Assembly (NCBI GenBank): GCA_000149265.1
Contig: CH002675.1
Location: 21,495 to 85,494, forward strand
DNA: 64,000 bases
Direction of reading: 5' to 3'
Source: Ciona savignyi
Taxonomy: Eukaryota > Chordata > Ascidiacea > Phlebobranchia > Cionidae
Position numbers and translations under genes: made by a program. Positions 36,793-49,800 of this stretch are shown here, piece after piece (position 1 is the first letter of the stretch; every line of letters starts with the position of its first letter). Below the pieces are notes generated by a model, which had not been told where the DNA came from, made no database searches, and was given only the letters and a program-made list of their open reading frames with translations.

Positions 36793-39700
36793 TAGGGATG
36801 CACAATATAGAATTTCGAATCTTTAAGATTCGAATCTTTACAAGCGATTTTATAAGAAAAGTTAGGAATCTAAATTATAAACGTAAAATTACTGCGGCGA
36901 TTCATCGCACTGTAGCAATCTCGACATTATATTTGCAAAAACTGCATTTATTTCATTTAATCGACGCCAACTGTGTTCGTTCTGTTCAACCTTATGACGT
37001 CATCGACACTTATCATTTTCACCTCATGACGGCATTGACACCGAAAGCAGTTATATTCCATCTACGTCATTATTTGCTTTATAAAGCGTTGTGCGATTAC
37101 ATATACACAGAGACAAAGAAACACAACTTAAAAAAGAATACATCTTCGAGTAAAGTTTTCCGGTTTTTATATTTCGTGGAGCTTCCGCTGCCAGTCGAGT
37201 TTAGCTTTACTTTATGGGGGTACATATGGAGTCGGAGCGACGATTTATGTACTAGATATAGACGGCAGCGGATCCTGGGACCTGGTTCCGGCCAAGTAGA
37301 TGCGTGTGAAAAACCCCTGGCCCTACAGCACGACAACACGTGTGATGCCGACTACGCAAACGTCAGCGCAACGTCTGTGCAAGCGTGCGACTCTAGATAA
37401 CCATAATAGAAAAAAATTGATAAAATTGAAGTAAATTCGTAATCTTAAAATTGTATAATGACTTCTTCATTCGTACGTAATACCCGTAATGCGTTTCTCC
37501 ATACCGAATGTACATCTATCGTGCGGAAGCGTCCGAACAATTTTTAATGTGGGAGCTCGAAAATACAACTTGCATAATAGAATAGTAACAATATTATCTT
37601 ATCAGTTGTCCACACACGTGCATCGTGGAAAGACGCGCTTAAAACGCACGCACGCACAAAGAAAGGCGGTTACTTTCGGCGGGCTTTAATCAAGTGGTTT
37701 ATCGCACCTTTAAATATCACGCAATTATGGTAAAGGCGGAAAAGTTATTTAGAGACTACATAAGTTTAGTATTGGCAATATTTATTCCACTTAAACAACT
37801 ATGTTTTCAATTATCACAAAAATGGTATCCTATGTATACGATTATTCAGTTATAGGCTATTTCGTAAGGTTTAATTTAATATACTTTTTCCGCAGTTTAA
37901 CTGTGTTAAATAGTAAATTAATGTTTAATTCTGCAAGGGCGATAATTACGGTGGCCCATAAGGGCAATCCTGAAATTTTATTTCAGTCTACAAAACTATT
38001 TCATAATCGACAAAAATATTTTCAAATCGACAAATTTATTTTCAAACCGGCAAAACTTTTTTTGCAGCCAATCGACAAAACTCTTTTGCAAATCGACAAA
38101 AATATTTTCAAATCGGGAAAACTATTTCGCCGATCCGCAAATCTTTTTTGTAGCCAATCGACAAAACTATTTTGCCAATCGGCAAAACTATTTTGTCAAT
38201 CGGCAAAACTTTTTTAGAACCGCAAATCTTTAATTCACTGTCGACAAAAGTATTTTCGAGTCGACAAATGTATTTTTTAGCCGGAAAAAGTAATTTTGAC
38301 TTAGGTTCAAAAAACTGCCGTTAAAATCTTTACAAGGTTTGTCCAAGGAAACAACCGACTTGCTTGCTTACAGCGGCTGGTTTCTATCGGCCACCTTTCG
38401 GCTAAGAGTCCTGCGCGCCGCATCACTAAGCCAATCGTCCAGGCGACTAGGCTTAGAATTTATTTAACAATATTGTTTGTTTTTTGTAAAGTTATTATCA
38501 TACTAATAATGTACATGTATCGTAAAGCTAAGCTACCCAACCGTCCAACTTCTACGAGGTCGAATATCAAATGGGGAGAGAATTAAGCGATATTAGCAAA
38601 AAAGCAAGGATATAGTCGTTCTGCATGAAACAATTAGCCTACAGCCAATCAGAATCGCCACAGTTTTTATTATACTAAACTTGCTTTATATATTTTTGAC
38701 AATGACAAGAGGTTATATGTGTTTGCTTTGCCATTGTTTGACGCCGAAAACACAATAAATAAAATCAAACTGGTTTATTTTTGACACACTGGCAAACTGT
38801 ACTGCAGTCTATCACACTATTATGCCACTGCAATAGCTTATAGTAATTACCCTTTTTTATGCAGGCCTAGTTACTGCAACAACGTAACATTTTGTGGCGG
38901 TTCTGATTGGCTCTCATTGGTTAATACAGAACGACTATATCCTTTCTTTTTTGCTATTATTGCTTAATTCTCTCCCCATTTGATATTTGACCTCGTAGAA
39001 GTTGGACGGTTGGGTAGCTTAGCTTAATGATACATGTACATTATTAGTATGATAATAACTTTACAAAAAAACAAACAATATTGTTAAATAAATTCTAAGC
39101 CTAGTCGCTTTGACGATTGGCTTAGTGATGCGGCGCGCAGGACCCTTGGCCGAAAGGTGGCCGATAGAAACTTGCCGCTGTAAGCAACAAGTCGGTTGTG
39201 TCCTTGGACAAACCTTGTAAAGACTTTAACGGCAGTTGCTTGAACCTAGTCAATATTACCTTTTCCGGCTCAAAAATACATTTGTCGACTCGAAAATACT
39301 TAGGTCGACAGTGAATTAAAGATTTTCGGTTCCTAAAAATGTTTTGCCGATTGACAAAATAGTTTTGCCGATCGGCAAAAGAGTTTTGTCGATTGGCTAC
39401 AAAAAAGATTTGCGGATCGGCGAAATAGTTTTCCCGATTTGAAAATATTTTTGCCGATTTGCAAAAGAGTTTTGTCGATTGGCTGCAAAAAAAGATTTGC
39501 CGATCGGCAAAATAGTTTGCCGATTGGCTACAAAAAGATTTGCGGATCGGTAAAAGAGTTTTGCCGATTTGAAAACATTTTTGTCGATTTGCAAAACAGT
39601 TTCGCCGATTGGCTACAAAAAAAGATTTGCCGATCGGTAAAAGAGTTTTGCCGATTGGCTACAAAAAAGTTTTGCCGATTGTCAAAAGAGTTTTGCCGAT

Positions 39701-40180
39701 TTTAAAATATTTTTGCCGATTTGAAAATATATTTGTCGATTTGAAAATATTTTTGTCGATTATGAAATAGTTTTGTAGACTGAAATAAAATTTAAAGAAT
39801 GCCCTTATGGGCCACCGTAGATAATAGATAGTCTTTATTCCAAACTGGAAAAACGAAAATTGTTTTTTTCTCAGACATCAATTGCAACAAAACCCTACTA
39901 TAGACTATCATCCTCCCTCCTGGCAGATAGTGTTTAGAGATGTTACATATTATTAAAAAATATGTAATGGTGAAATATTGTTTGACTTCGTAAATTTCGC
40001 TAGATCACTATATTTAACAATCATTTAGCGCCCGGTATCTATTTTTTAAATGAGAAAACATGTGCATAGCAAATTTAAATATGTGATAAAACATTCTAGA
40101 ATAGGATTCGAAATCCTAGATTCGAAATACATTATTCTAGAATATTTCTAATACCTAATTATCCTATATTGTGCATCCCT
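36793..40180. mobile_element. hAT element interrupted by a foldback transposon
   Basis: Left end TAGGGATGCACAATATAG and right end CTATATTGTGCATCCCTG match the termini of 33142-34233, in the opposite orientation. Flanking sequence AATACAAT / GGTACAAT is a decayed 8 bp duplication. Without the insertion at 37947-39819 the element is about 1.5 kb. A 206-codon open stretch from 36780 crosses its left end and shows no transposase motif; I treat it as chance. Confidence 0.85.
37947..39819. mobile_element. Foldback-type transposon with long, internally repetitive inverted arms
   Basis: Ends TACGGTGGCCCATAAGGGCA (left) and its inverse at the right. The left arm is about 37947-38660 and the right arm about 38890-39819, around a ~230 bp middle. 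The outer parts are tandem arrays of ~22-25 bp units such as TTTTGCCGATTGGCTACAAA; the inner parts are unique inverted sequence that includes a SINE fragment. The right arm has more tandem units than the left. The 6 bp repeat GATAAT flanks the element (37941-37946, 39820-39825). Confidence 0.9.
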
Positions 40181-42517
40181 GGTACAATAGAACACGCATA
40201 TGATGATTAATTCAATATATGCGGGCGCAACTTAAAAAACCGAACTCGCCTCTCTGAGCTGTTTATTGCAGGAGCCATGGTTCTAAACTGTTTGACATTA
40301 ACTCAGACTCAAAAACAAAGAGGTATGGCAGTATGTAGGAAAAAGAAACTTCTGGAAACGTTTAAGCCTGCGGTGCGGTTAAAGCGGTTTTACAACCGTG
40401 TAAAGGAGGGGGGAGTCGTAGGAAACCAGTAATAACTGATATGCACAACATGCGGTACATATTGAATAATAACACAACCACGTATTTGGTATAAAATCGA
40501 CAGTGGATTTCAGTGCAAAGAAAAAAGTTTAAGACCTGAAACATTTTCGGGAAACCCCCCAACACTTAACCGTATTCAAACCAGTGATCAGTCTGAATCA
40601 ATTTTAACAAATACTCAGACATCCAATACCCTTAATAAAAATATAGATATCAAGTTTGAATAGATAAATCGTTACACTGAAATACTAAAGATGCGTCTGC
40701 AGTCAGGATGTGCCGGCGAGTGGCAAACCATTTTTACAGAGTATTAATTGGGCATCCTCATTTTTTACATCTAGAAGCGTTCTGTTAAGTTTCAGATTTC
40801 TGTATTTTTGTTAGGCTCAATATTGTTGAAGACATGAGCGAAAATTTGGTAAACTAAGGATTTTTTGGCTAATTATCTGCTTGTTGTAATATTTTGGGAT
40901 TCTTTTTTTGTTCTATTTTATTCTGCATAACGCTGAAGACAGACCTTACAAACCAATAATTATGAGTCCGATTTGGAAAATGCGCACCTTTATTTACGTC
41001 CATTCTTTTAATTGTTTTTTTGACATGCCATATGTTGCCCCAACATCTACAAGAGGGGGTAATCAAATTGGAATAATACTGCTTGACAACCTGGTTTTTA
41101 AAAAAACAAACAAAAATAGGTTTTGGAGTTTATCGCCTGACCAGATGCTTTAAATGTTAATGCTTTAGCCATTTTGATACCAAATAAAAAAAATAAAAAA
41201 ATACGCAGTGAAAAACCCTAAAAATCAAGATTTGTTTCTCAATCATGATTGTGTCAGGTATATATTATGTCTTCCCACTTTTTTAAAATGAGTGGTCGAA
41301 TCGGATTGAAACTTAAAGAATTATTTTATAACATTATCTAGATGCAAAACATTTAATTAGTAAGCCCAGGGGAGTTTCCAGAAGCTGTGCAAAATTAAAT
41401 GGATTTTTTTCTATCATTGGCCATTTTTCACAAAATCGCAAATAGAATATAAATTAAGACTTGTCCGTAAATCGTGATTGTGACATTGCATGTCGCCGAC
41501 ACCTCCAAGAAGCAGTGTTCCAATCTATTTAAAATTGTAAGAATGGTTGAACAACATGATCTAGATATGTAGAAACAGAAAAATCGCCCACCGTCGAGTT
41601 ATCGAAGCTATTACAATGTGTTGTGTGTGATTCATACGTTCCTTCAATTAGTAGAAACCATCATTGCAATGTCCGTTAAGTGACTTGCCCAAGCACATAA
41701 CCAATGTCGTCCCACAATCTTCAAAAAGGTGCTATTGAATTGTATTGAAACAACACGAAATGCAATATAACATAATTTAAATTTGTTTATCCAACATTTG
41801 GGTTATATGTTCAGGGTAATTTCGCGAAGCCGGCAACAACAAAATCTATTTTTTTACCCAGAAATTTAGCTTCTTTCTTACATCGCGCGTGACAAAAAGT
41901 TCCAATTTAGATTTAATTTAGTGAAATGGTAATCCTTTGACCAACAATGCTTTAAATACAAGAAAGTTAAACATCATCCTAGTTAATACCCTGAAAAGTA
42001 TGATTTGCCCCGAATCATGATGATACAGACATGCAATTTTGCCTGGAAATACTCCAGGAGTTGGATTAAAATTTTACTTTAAATCAATAATATAGTTGAA
42101 CAAAAGTTTAGGTAATAAGCCAAGGATAAGTCTCTGGAGTCGTAAAAAAATGAAATACGATTTGTTTCATGGATTAAGAATTTTTTGAGCATCACAATTA
42201 ATTAAACGTCAAATTTAAATACAAACGAACTAGAAAGTGTCAACCACGTGTGAACCACCAATATTTATAAAACCCAGTTGAATTATCATTCTATATTTCT
42301 TGCATGCAGAAAAAATGGGTTTCCTGGCTACCTTACCACCCTTGGTATATACCTTACTCTAAGTGTATAACGTTTATTTCTACAAACATAAACTGATGGA
42401 TTTTCGAGTTACCAATCCAAACTAAATTTGTCTTATCAATCAAAATGGTTGAAAGTGTTTAGCTAATTTTTATATCTGGTAATAGAATATTACAGTGAGT
42501 TTTATATTTTATTTATA

Positions 42518-42617
42518 NNNNNNNNNNNNNNNNNNNNNNNNNNNNNNNNNNNNNNNNNNNNNNNNNNNNNNNNNNNNNNNNNNNNNNNNNNNNNNNNNNN
42601 NNNNNNNNNNNNNNNNN
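42518..42617. other. Assembly gap (100 N)
   Basis: Default-length run of N inside repetitive DNA; flanks are AT-rich and do not overlap visibly. Confidence 0.99.
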
Positions 42618-43155
42618 TTTAGTCGTATACCAAATATCAAGAAATTATAAAAATTTTCTTTGTTTTTATTGTAATTTTTGTACCAACGTTAATATTTATA
42701 CAAAAAATACCAAGATCAAGTTTAGATTGGTAACTCAAAAAGAACTTATCCTAAATGTTTCTTAAATAAAGTAAATATTTTCCAAACCAGTCTGAAGATA
42801 TCGGCGATAACGCCAAAATGCTAAAATTTACCAATCTTTTGCCCTCAAGCATTCAACTACGCAATAATAATAATATTGTGGCAAAATAGCCTTTAAAACC
42901 ATGGGAGAAGAAAAGCGCCCGAAGCAATGTAATGTGTATTCGTGATTAGGATTCCATTAAATTGTTGGTATTGTTTGATTATGCATGTTTAAGACAACCG
43001 TGCGCAAATAATCGGAAGAGCGTCTATATCTAAAATGTCCAAATGGCTTGTTGTAGGGCAGGCTTAGATTTTCGCGCGCAGCGCATTATATATTCAAGTA
43101 ATAATATATATACAAGCAGTAAAAAGAATTAAAAGTTATATTTATTTCCTTAGAT

Positions 43156-43385
43156 CAGTGGTTCCCAAACTTTTTTTAACAAAAATTCACAACGGACGCC
43201 TTGCATTTTTTAATGTTTGACGGTATAGTGAAGGCTAAAAAATTAAACGATCACAACCACAAAATCGATGAACCGTAGGCTATAGTGAAAAATAAGCCTA
43301 TACACAAAGCAAAAATATACTAAATTTCTTTCGCAGACCTTCTGATAGTGTTTCATGGACTCTAACCCCACTTTGGGAACCACTG
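43156..43385. mobile_element. 230 bp hAT MITE
   Basis: Begins CAGTGGTTCCCAAACTTT and ends CTTTGGGAACCACTG, the classic hAT-type terminal inverted repeat. Flanks CCTTAGAT and CCTTATAT are a 7-of-8 target duplication. It ends 500 bp upstream of the first FN3 gene start. Confidence 0.85.
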
Positions 43386-43885
43386 CCTTATATAGGTGGA
43401 TTTCGCTAAATTGGCGCATGTTCCGTAAAGTCGTGGCTATATACACTAACCCAATGATTCGACGTAAATAAAAGTAAAACTTGGCTACGGCAAACGATAA
43501 AATCTTTCACTCTATACATTTTTGATGTAATTTAACTACGATCGTAAACGTTGAAAAAACATGGAGGTTTTAAATAAATAAGTAAATAAAAATGAAATAT
43601 AAATGTCCCTACTGATTTGATAACCTGGAGAATATGTTTACATTGTTTTTTAAAACCAATAGATAAATGGCCCTGTTAAAACTGACGGCTTGCATATTGT
43701 AGTATAAAAAGAATTTATTGCAAATCCCAATTCTCTAATTTATATAAACACCTTACATATCGTAATATCAGGTGACAACTATATAACTATTCAGATGTCA
43801 AACTTCGCTTTAATAACGATATATCTTTTAGAAAACGGGAACAGTATAAACAATTCTTTTGGATTATAAGTTCCAGAAAAATAAA

Positions 43886-46800
43886 ATGGGTGTCACATCC
43901 TCGTTAGCTATTATACTACTGATGGCTACGAACGGTGAGTTTTTTTTATCAATTGAATTAATACCTACAGGAAAATCTAACATCCGTGATTTAGAGCAAT
44001 TTATTTGCAACTTCGAATAAATCTTGTGTTGTTTGTGCAATTTTGGTATTGACATGCAATTTATCTGCTGCTAAAGTGGTTTATATACACGCGTTGTTTT
44101 GTTGTGTACCAACGTGAATATTCATACATGACCTTTCTTCTTATGTTACGCAACGTCGGACTTATTTATTCCTTATAATACTGTGTTTTTATTGCCAAAA
44201 AAATAATTTAAGTGTAAAAATAAGCGAACAAATTACCGAAGTTTTATTTTCACTTACTTTTCCACAGGTTTTAGCCAGTCTTTGCCCACTCCAGTTGGTA
44301 TAAGAGTTCCTCTCAGAACCAATAACGTTGTGCGTGTAGAATGGCAGCAACCTGCTTCTGTCGCTTACTCGTCGTTTAACGTCAGGGTAACAAAAATTAT
44401 TTTATATCTTTACAATAGTCATCCCTTTGCATTGTCGATAAACCTCAGTTCTCGCGTCTGTTTAATCTTGGTTCGCTTCTGCTAAGACAATGGAGTGCTT
44501 ATATTTGATAGACTATGTATTGCTTTACCGGTAAGAAAATGTTGTTCAATCTGTTGAAATAATTTATAAGTAAAAGCTTTCTTGTTTGTGGGGATTCTCC
44601 ACAAAGCAGCAAAATATTTGTCTGACACCACTTCCCTTTTGCGTTGGTATTTTTGCATTAACCGATATCTTATAAAGAGATTGTATAATTTAAATTCCAC
44701 ATGGACCGCTGCACATCTAATTCATATTTGATAACATTTCAGGAGTTTTAATTTTATTTAAAATCTATTGACACAAAATTTATAACTACATTTCTAATTA
44801 TACCATTTTAATTCACTTATAGTTCCATCTGGAAGCTTTTCTTTATCCGGTTCAAAGTCAGAATCAGTTGTAAACCTCCGCGTCTCACTTTGTCCAGTCG
44901 TTTTTTGTACAGACGCACTTAAACGCACGCTCTATTTGGAAATGCAATAAAATATAAGCTGGGGATTGCAATGAAAATCCTACACGTGAAGATATTTCAC
45001 TTTAATCTCGCGGTGCTGCCAAAATGATTGAAACGAGATAGCATAATTTTGGTTTGAGTTATACAACACAAGCTTGTTTTTGAATCTACACAATGCTTAT
45101 TATATTGTTCTTGTTACCCTAACTAAAACGATAGGTTTAATTCGTTTAATTTGGCAAATACTGTAGTCCAATTTATTCTCAACGCCCACCAATTGCCTAT
45201 TAAGTGCTGCGCATGGCGCCCACTTTGGTAACCACTGGCGGTCATAGATCCCGGCGATTCACTGACCGTTACCTATCCTCGTTGATATGTCGCCAATATA
45301 AACTACATTCATTTGTTCGAATGATCATCAATAGACTTTTGTTTCGTTCTTTTGACATTATACTTAATAGTGATTATTTTATACTTTTTTATGTTTCTCT
45401 GTGATACTATGGTATTACAGTAGGCGAGCAAAAATTCGTCGCTTTACTAACGTGTCGTCAAAATAAATAACGGCCAGAGGAGAATACTGTACGATAGACT
45501 TTTGTTTAACGAGCTTGTTAATAACTCGATCAACCTAACAAAATTTGTCAGCACAGAAGCCAAATAAAGCATACAAAGTTGCCTTTAAAACAATAGGGTT
45601 TGTTTATTACATCATTACACCCGCAAGCATTAAAGATGTATTTCAGATCACTCCAACCGCAGTAATCCACGACCCAGAGACACCAAGCGAAACGAGTAGA
45701 ACTTTCAGTGGACTAAGACCCGGAATTCGGTATTCCGTTGAACTTGTAGGGGTGACTGAAGATGGAAGACGATCAGTGGCGTTAAGATTCCATGTTTGGA
45801 GCGGTAAGCGTCTAAGTATCGTTCTTTGCGATAGTTAGATTGATGACAGATGTGTCATTTTTATTCTGGTCGGTAAAGATTTCACATTAAAATTTACATC
45901 ATTGTATGGAAATCCGTGCATTGAAATAAAGCGAAACAGGTGTATTTAACACACATTCTGAAATCATTTCGGCGGCGTAAGGCGGCGAATAACGTAACGC
46001 TGTGTTAAAACTGTCGATCTTCACCACTGAGAATACACTGACCTATTGTGCAATAGTCAGACGCAGGCAAATGGAGTTTGTTATGTAATAATATGATTGT
46101 TTAATTTTAAATCTTAACACAGTGCAACACACCGCCCGACATCACTATCCTTCTGTTAGGTGGTACGTCTAGGACTCTAGGACAATGTGGATAAATTTAT
46201 AAAATCAGAAGAATATATGAGTTTTTTACCTAATCTACCTACTGAATACTTTTCCAGTACCACCGACTCCAAGCGGATTAATCCTCCGACCAATCAATGA
46301 AATCAACATTGAAATTCAGTTCGGCGAATTTGAACGCATATATTCAACAGCCGTGGTCGGCTTGAAAGTAGCCTGGGATCATGTACCAGACCCAGGTATA
46401 TACTGGCAAAACAGATTTAAAAGGCCAACTATAGAGTGTCAACCAAGTGTTAGACGCCACTATTGCCCACCCCCATTTTGACTCTACGCTATATGTTTCT
46501 ACATAAACGATGGGTTACCTGGTTATCTAATCACTTCTGGTATAACTGCAAACAAAAACTTGTTGGTTCCTAAGTTAAAAATACAAACTGGATATCCTTA
46601 TTTATTTAAATAAAGCTTTTGATGGGTATTGAATGTCTGAATATTAGTTTAAATTAAAATTCTCCATTAATTTATACCGAAGTTTAGTCAAGCTGTTTTA
46701 TATGTCGCGATATTGTATTATAATGTATAGTTTATTATATTTTTTGCTTTCCGGGTTTAAATGTATTTTTAAGTTTATTTTTTAACCATTTCTTATTTCT

Positions 46801-49800
46801 TAAAATTTAAGTTGAATAGGTTTTTTCAGTTCTATAATATCGAAAAGCAAAAAATATGGAAAACAAATACGCCTATACATGCAGGGAAGTGGTCGTCTTC
46901 TCGGGCCTGGCGTGTGTTTTCTAACATGATCTACCCAAAATTTGCCAATGCAAATGTAATATATAAATTAGCTAACATCTCTTAAAATTCACTATAGTTA
47001 ATTTTTATTCTGCTGTTAAATGATCTTATGTCAGACTGATCACTGGTTGCACGCTGTAATTGTGTATTATATCCACGTATAAATATTATAACTTAATGGA
47101 TTTCCCGCGGTAACTTGGGGTATGTAGACCCCGTTTGTCACTTTTTCAGTTTATTTGATTATTCTATTTATGTCATTTCTAACTTTCTCTTATTTTTTAT
47201 AGCGAATGATTAATACTTAACAGTCCCGAAATAAGGCATGTTTTAAAGAATAAGTGGCGCTGAAAATTTGCAACACGGCGTCATTTTTGGGTCCACTGGG
47301 AAATTTCCTAAAGCAAATTGCTAGGAATTTGCATCTTTAGATCAAAATGTTTTCTCCAGAAGAATTAACTCGATTAAATATGTATTTTTTTAAATAGAGC
47401 GCAAATGAGATCACTAGTTTCAGTAAAATTGAATTTATGGGAATTATGTATCTAAACGCACCTTTTTTCTTAGTATCTCTATATCTATACATTTTTATGC
47501 ATTAATAGTAAATTTATGATTTTTACGCTTATTCTATTTTGGGGGAATTTCCTAAGAAAAATGAATTATATTAAAAAAAATTTTTTTTCTGATCCTCGTT
47601 ACAGTTCTATAATTTTCCTAGATTTTAAAACGAATATATATTTTTTTGTAAAATTAAAGAATAAACGATGCAAAATAAGCCTATAATTAGAACTGCGGCC
47701 GTCAGTTGTCAGTTGCGAACTTGCTATAAGGGCGCTGTGTCCTACGTTTTCCGATCCAAGTGGATTATTAGGTTAAATTAAAACAGTGAAAATTAACAAT
47801 ACCTCTGGCAACTTGAAGGTAGGAATGTGACAGAATTCCTAAAAGTTCCTAAGGGCGCTGTATTAACGGCCTACCGTTAAACCAATTACAGGGCTTGCAA
47901 CGCTTTGCTTTATAAAACCTAAGGTTATTAGAAACACACATATTTAAGTAGCTGCAAAGGAATAAAAGTGAACAAATATATAGTATAAAAAGGGTGTAAA
48001 AGTATATAAAAGATGTATAAATGTGTATAAAACATCGCTACATATAAGCCCCGTGCGCGTTACAGAAACAAGAACGATTAATTTTAAAGATTACTCTTGT
48101 TACAAAGCCCCTGTCGCTTTTTTCCCATCACTGGTATTAACAAGAATATTCTTTATTCCTATCTTAGTCTACATGATATAACCAGCACAAAACTTAAGAT
48201 AAAACTTTAATAACGAACTTCACCTGTATAATGATCTCAATTTACAAATCAAACAGCATCTTCAGCACTTTACGAGTATAGAGTACAGATTCAAACGAAG
48301 GAAGGAATACAGCTTTTTCCACAAGATATGTCAACGGGGGAGACCGACATTACCAGCAGAATATACAGTGGGCTGACCGCTGGTATTGTATAACCTTTGA
48401 ATATCAATTCGGCTGCTGGTGTCGCTACATCCGTGAGCCATTTGGTGTATGCATTTTATTCACAACATATGTGCGGTCGTGTTGCCGAATGGTTAACGAA
48501 TCCAATACATATACCGACTTCCATACAAAAACGGACAGTGACGAGGCCATAATGGGTTCGAAACTTGGCACGGTTAAAAAAAATATTCACAACATCTTAA
48601 ACGCCTGTGTGATCCAATGGTTAGCGCAACCGATTTATCGACAGAATTACCGGTATATGCAAAAAATCAAAAGTAATGAGTCCGTTCGTTTGTTTCGAAA
48701 CACAGCCTGGTATACTTTCTCCCCGACCCTTCACGACTTTCCATGATTTTTCGAAAGATATAATAAACATGTAATACTCATCATGAAAATAAAATTTTCA
48801 CTCAATATTTATATAACAGGCGAGGCATACAACGTTTCAGTACAAACGAAAATTGGTCCGCCTTATGACTACGTTTACAGTCAACCCATCACTAAAACTA
48901 CTCGCATCCGTAAGTATACGTTATATTAATGTAAAATTAGGATATATCAGAAACATAATGCACGAGATTGTTAATGGTGTTTAATCATATACATGCTTGC
49001 GAGATTAAACGATTTCCAGTTATATAAAAAAATCTGCATAACTATAAATATATTCCATAACAAATAATCAAAAAAGTAATAATGTAAATCAGCACCGAAA
49101 AATCCGTTCAGTGTTGAAGTGAAGGACGTTGGCACAACACACGCAACGTTGCATACCTTGGGACCTCTAGTGGGGATATATGACCCAGAACTGTAAGTAA
49201 TTAATGTGTATCGAAATGCCAATTGTCACAGCTTGTTTTTCTTTTCGTGTAAGAAAGTTAGTTTATTACCTTTATACAAAAGTTGCACAATTTTATACAA
49301 AAATGTGTTTAACCTGCCGCTATTAGAGAATTTTTAACCTAAATTAACCTGAAAATAACAATATTTTGTTTATGTTTTAATATTAAGGTCATTTGAGTTC
49401 AACCCAAACCACGGCACAGTTGGATCGCCAAGCCCAGATCCCATCCATTCTAGATTTGACGTTTATACAGTGACTGGGCTTCAGCCCGGTACCGAATATA
49501 CTGTTGACGTCTACTCCATGTCTGGAGGGGTGCCTAGCAATGAACCGTACACTGTTACTTTCACTACGAGTAAGTTCACTTTTACATTGTAAAATTAAAG
49601 GTTTTTCGTCCAATGAGAATATAGTTTAACATGGACTGACCAGCATTAACTGGTATATCCAAGTCTGTACAATGCACAAGCATGCCGGGGATAAATTTGT
49701 ATAAACGAATGCATCCTAGTTCCTACTGTAACCGATCACTAATCCTAACTTTAACTTCAAGCCTAAAAACATCCCAGCTATCAAACCTTTCATATGGTGT

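Larger units (their letters stand above)
40181..43885. other. Repeat-filled intergenic region
   Basis: No gene seen. 40860-42200 is built from diverged ~200-300 bp modules (CATGATTGTGxCAGGTAT ... ATTATCTAGATxTxxAAAC) interrupted by a SINE fragment at 41585-41705. A copy of the AAGTGTCAACCACGTG inverted-repeat family starts at 42233, a gap spans 42518-42617, and a small hAT MITE lies at 43156-43385 just upstream of the first FN3 gene. Confidence 0.6.

Noticed and set aside
36780-37400. 206-codon open reading frame
   Set aside because: It overlaps the left end and interior of the hAT element 36793-40180, has no transposase motif, and is not maintained in the related element at 33142-34233.
37801-38217. 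138-codon ORF with repeated QSTKLF/KSGKLF-like peptide units
   Set aside because: It is the translation of the tandem DNA repeats in the foldback arm; the mirror arm gives a similar peptide on the other strand.
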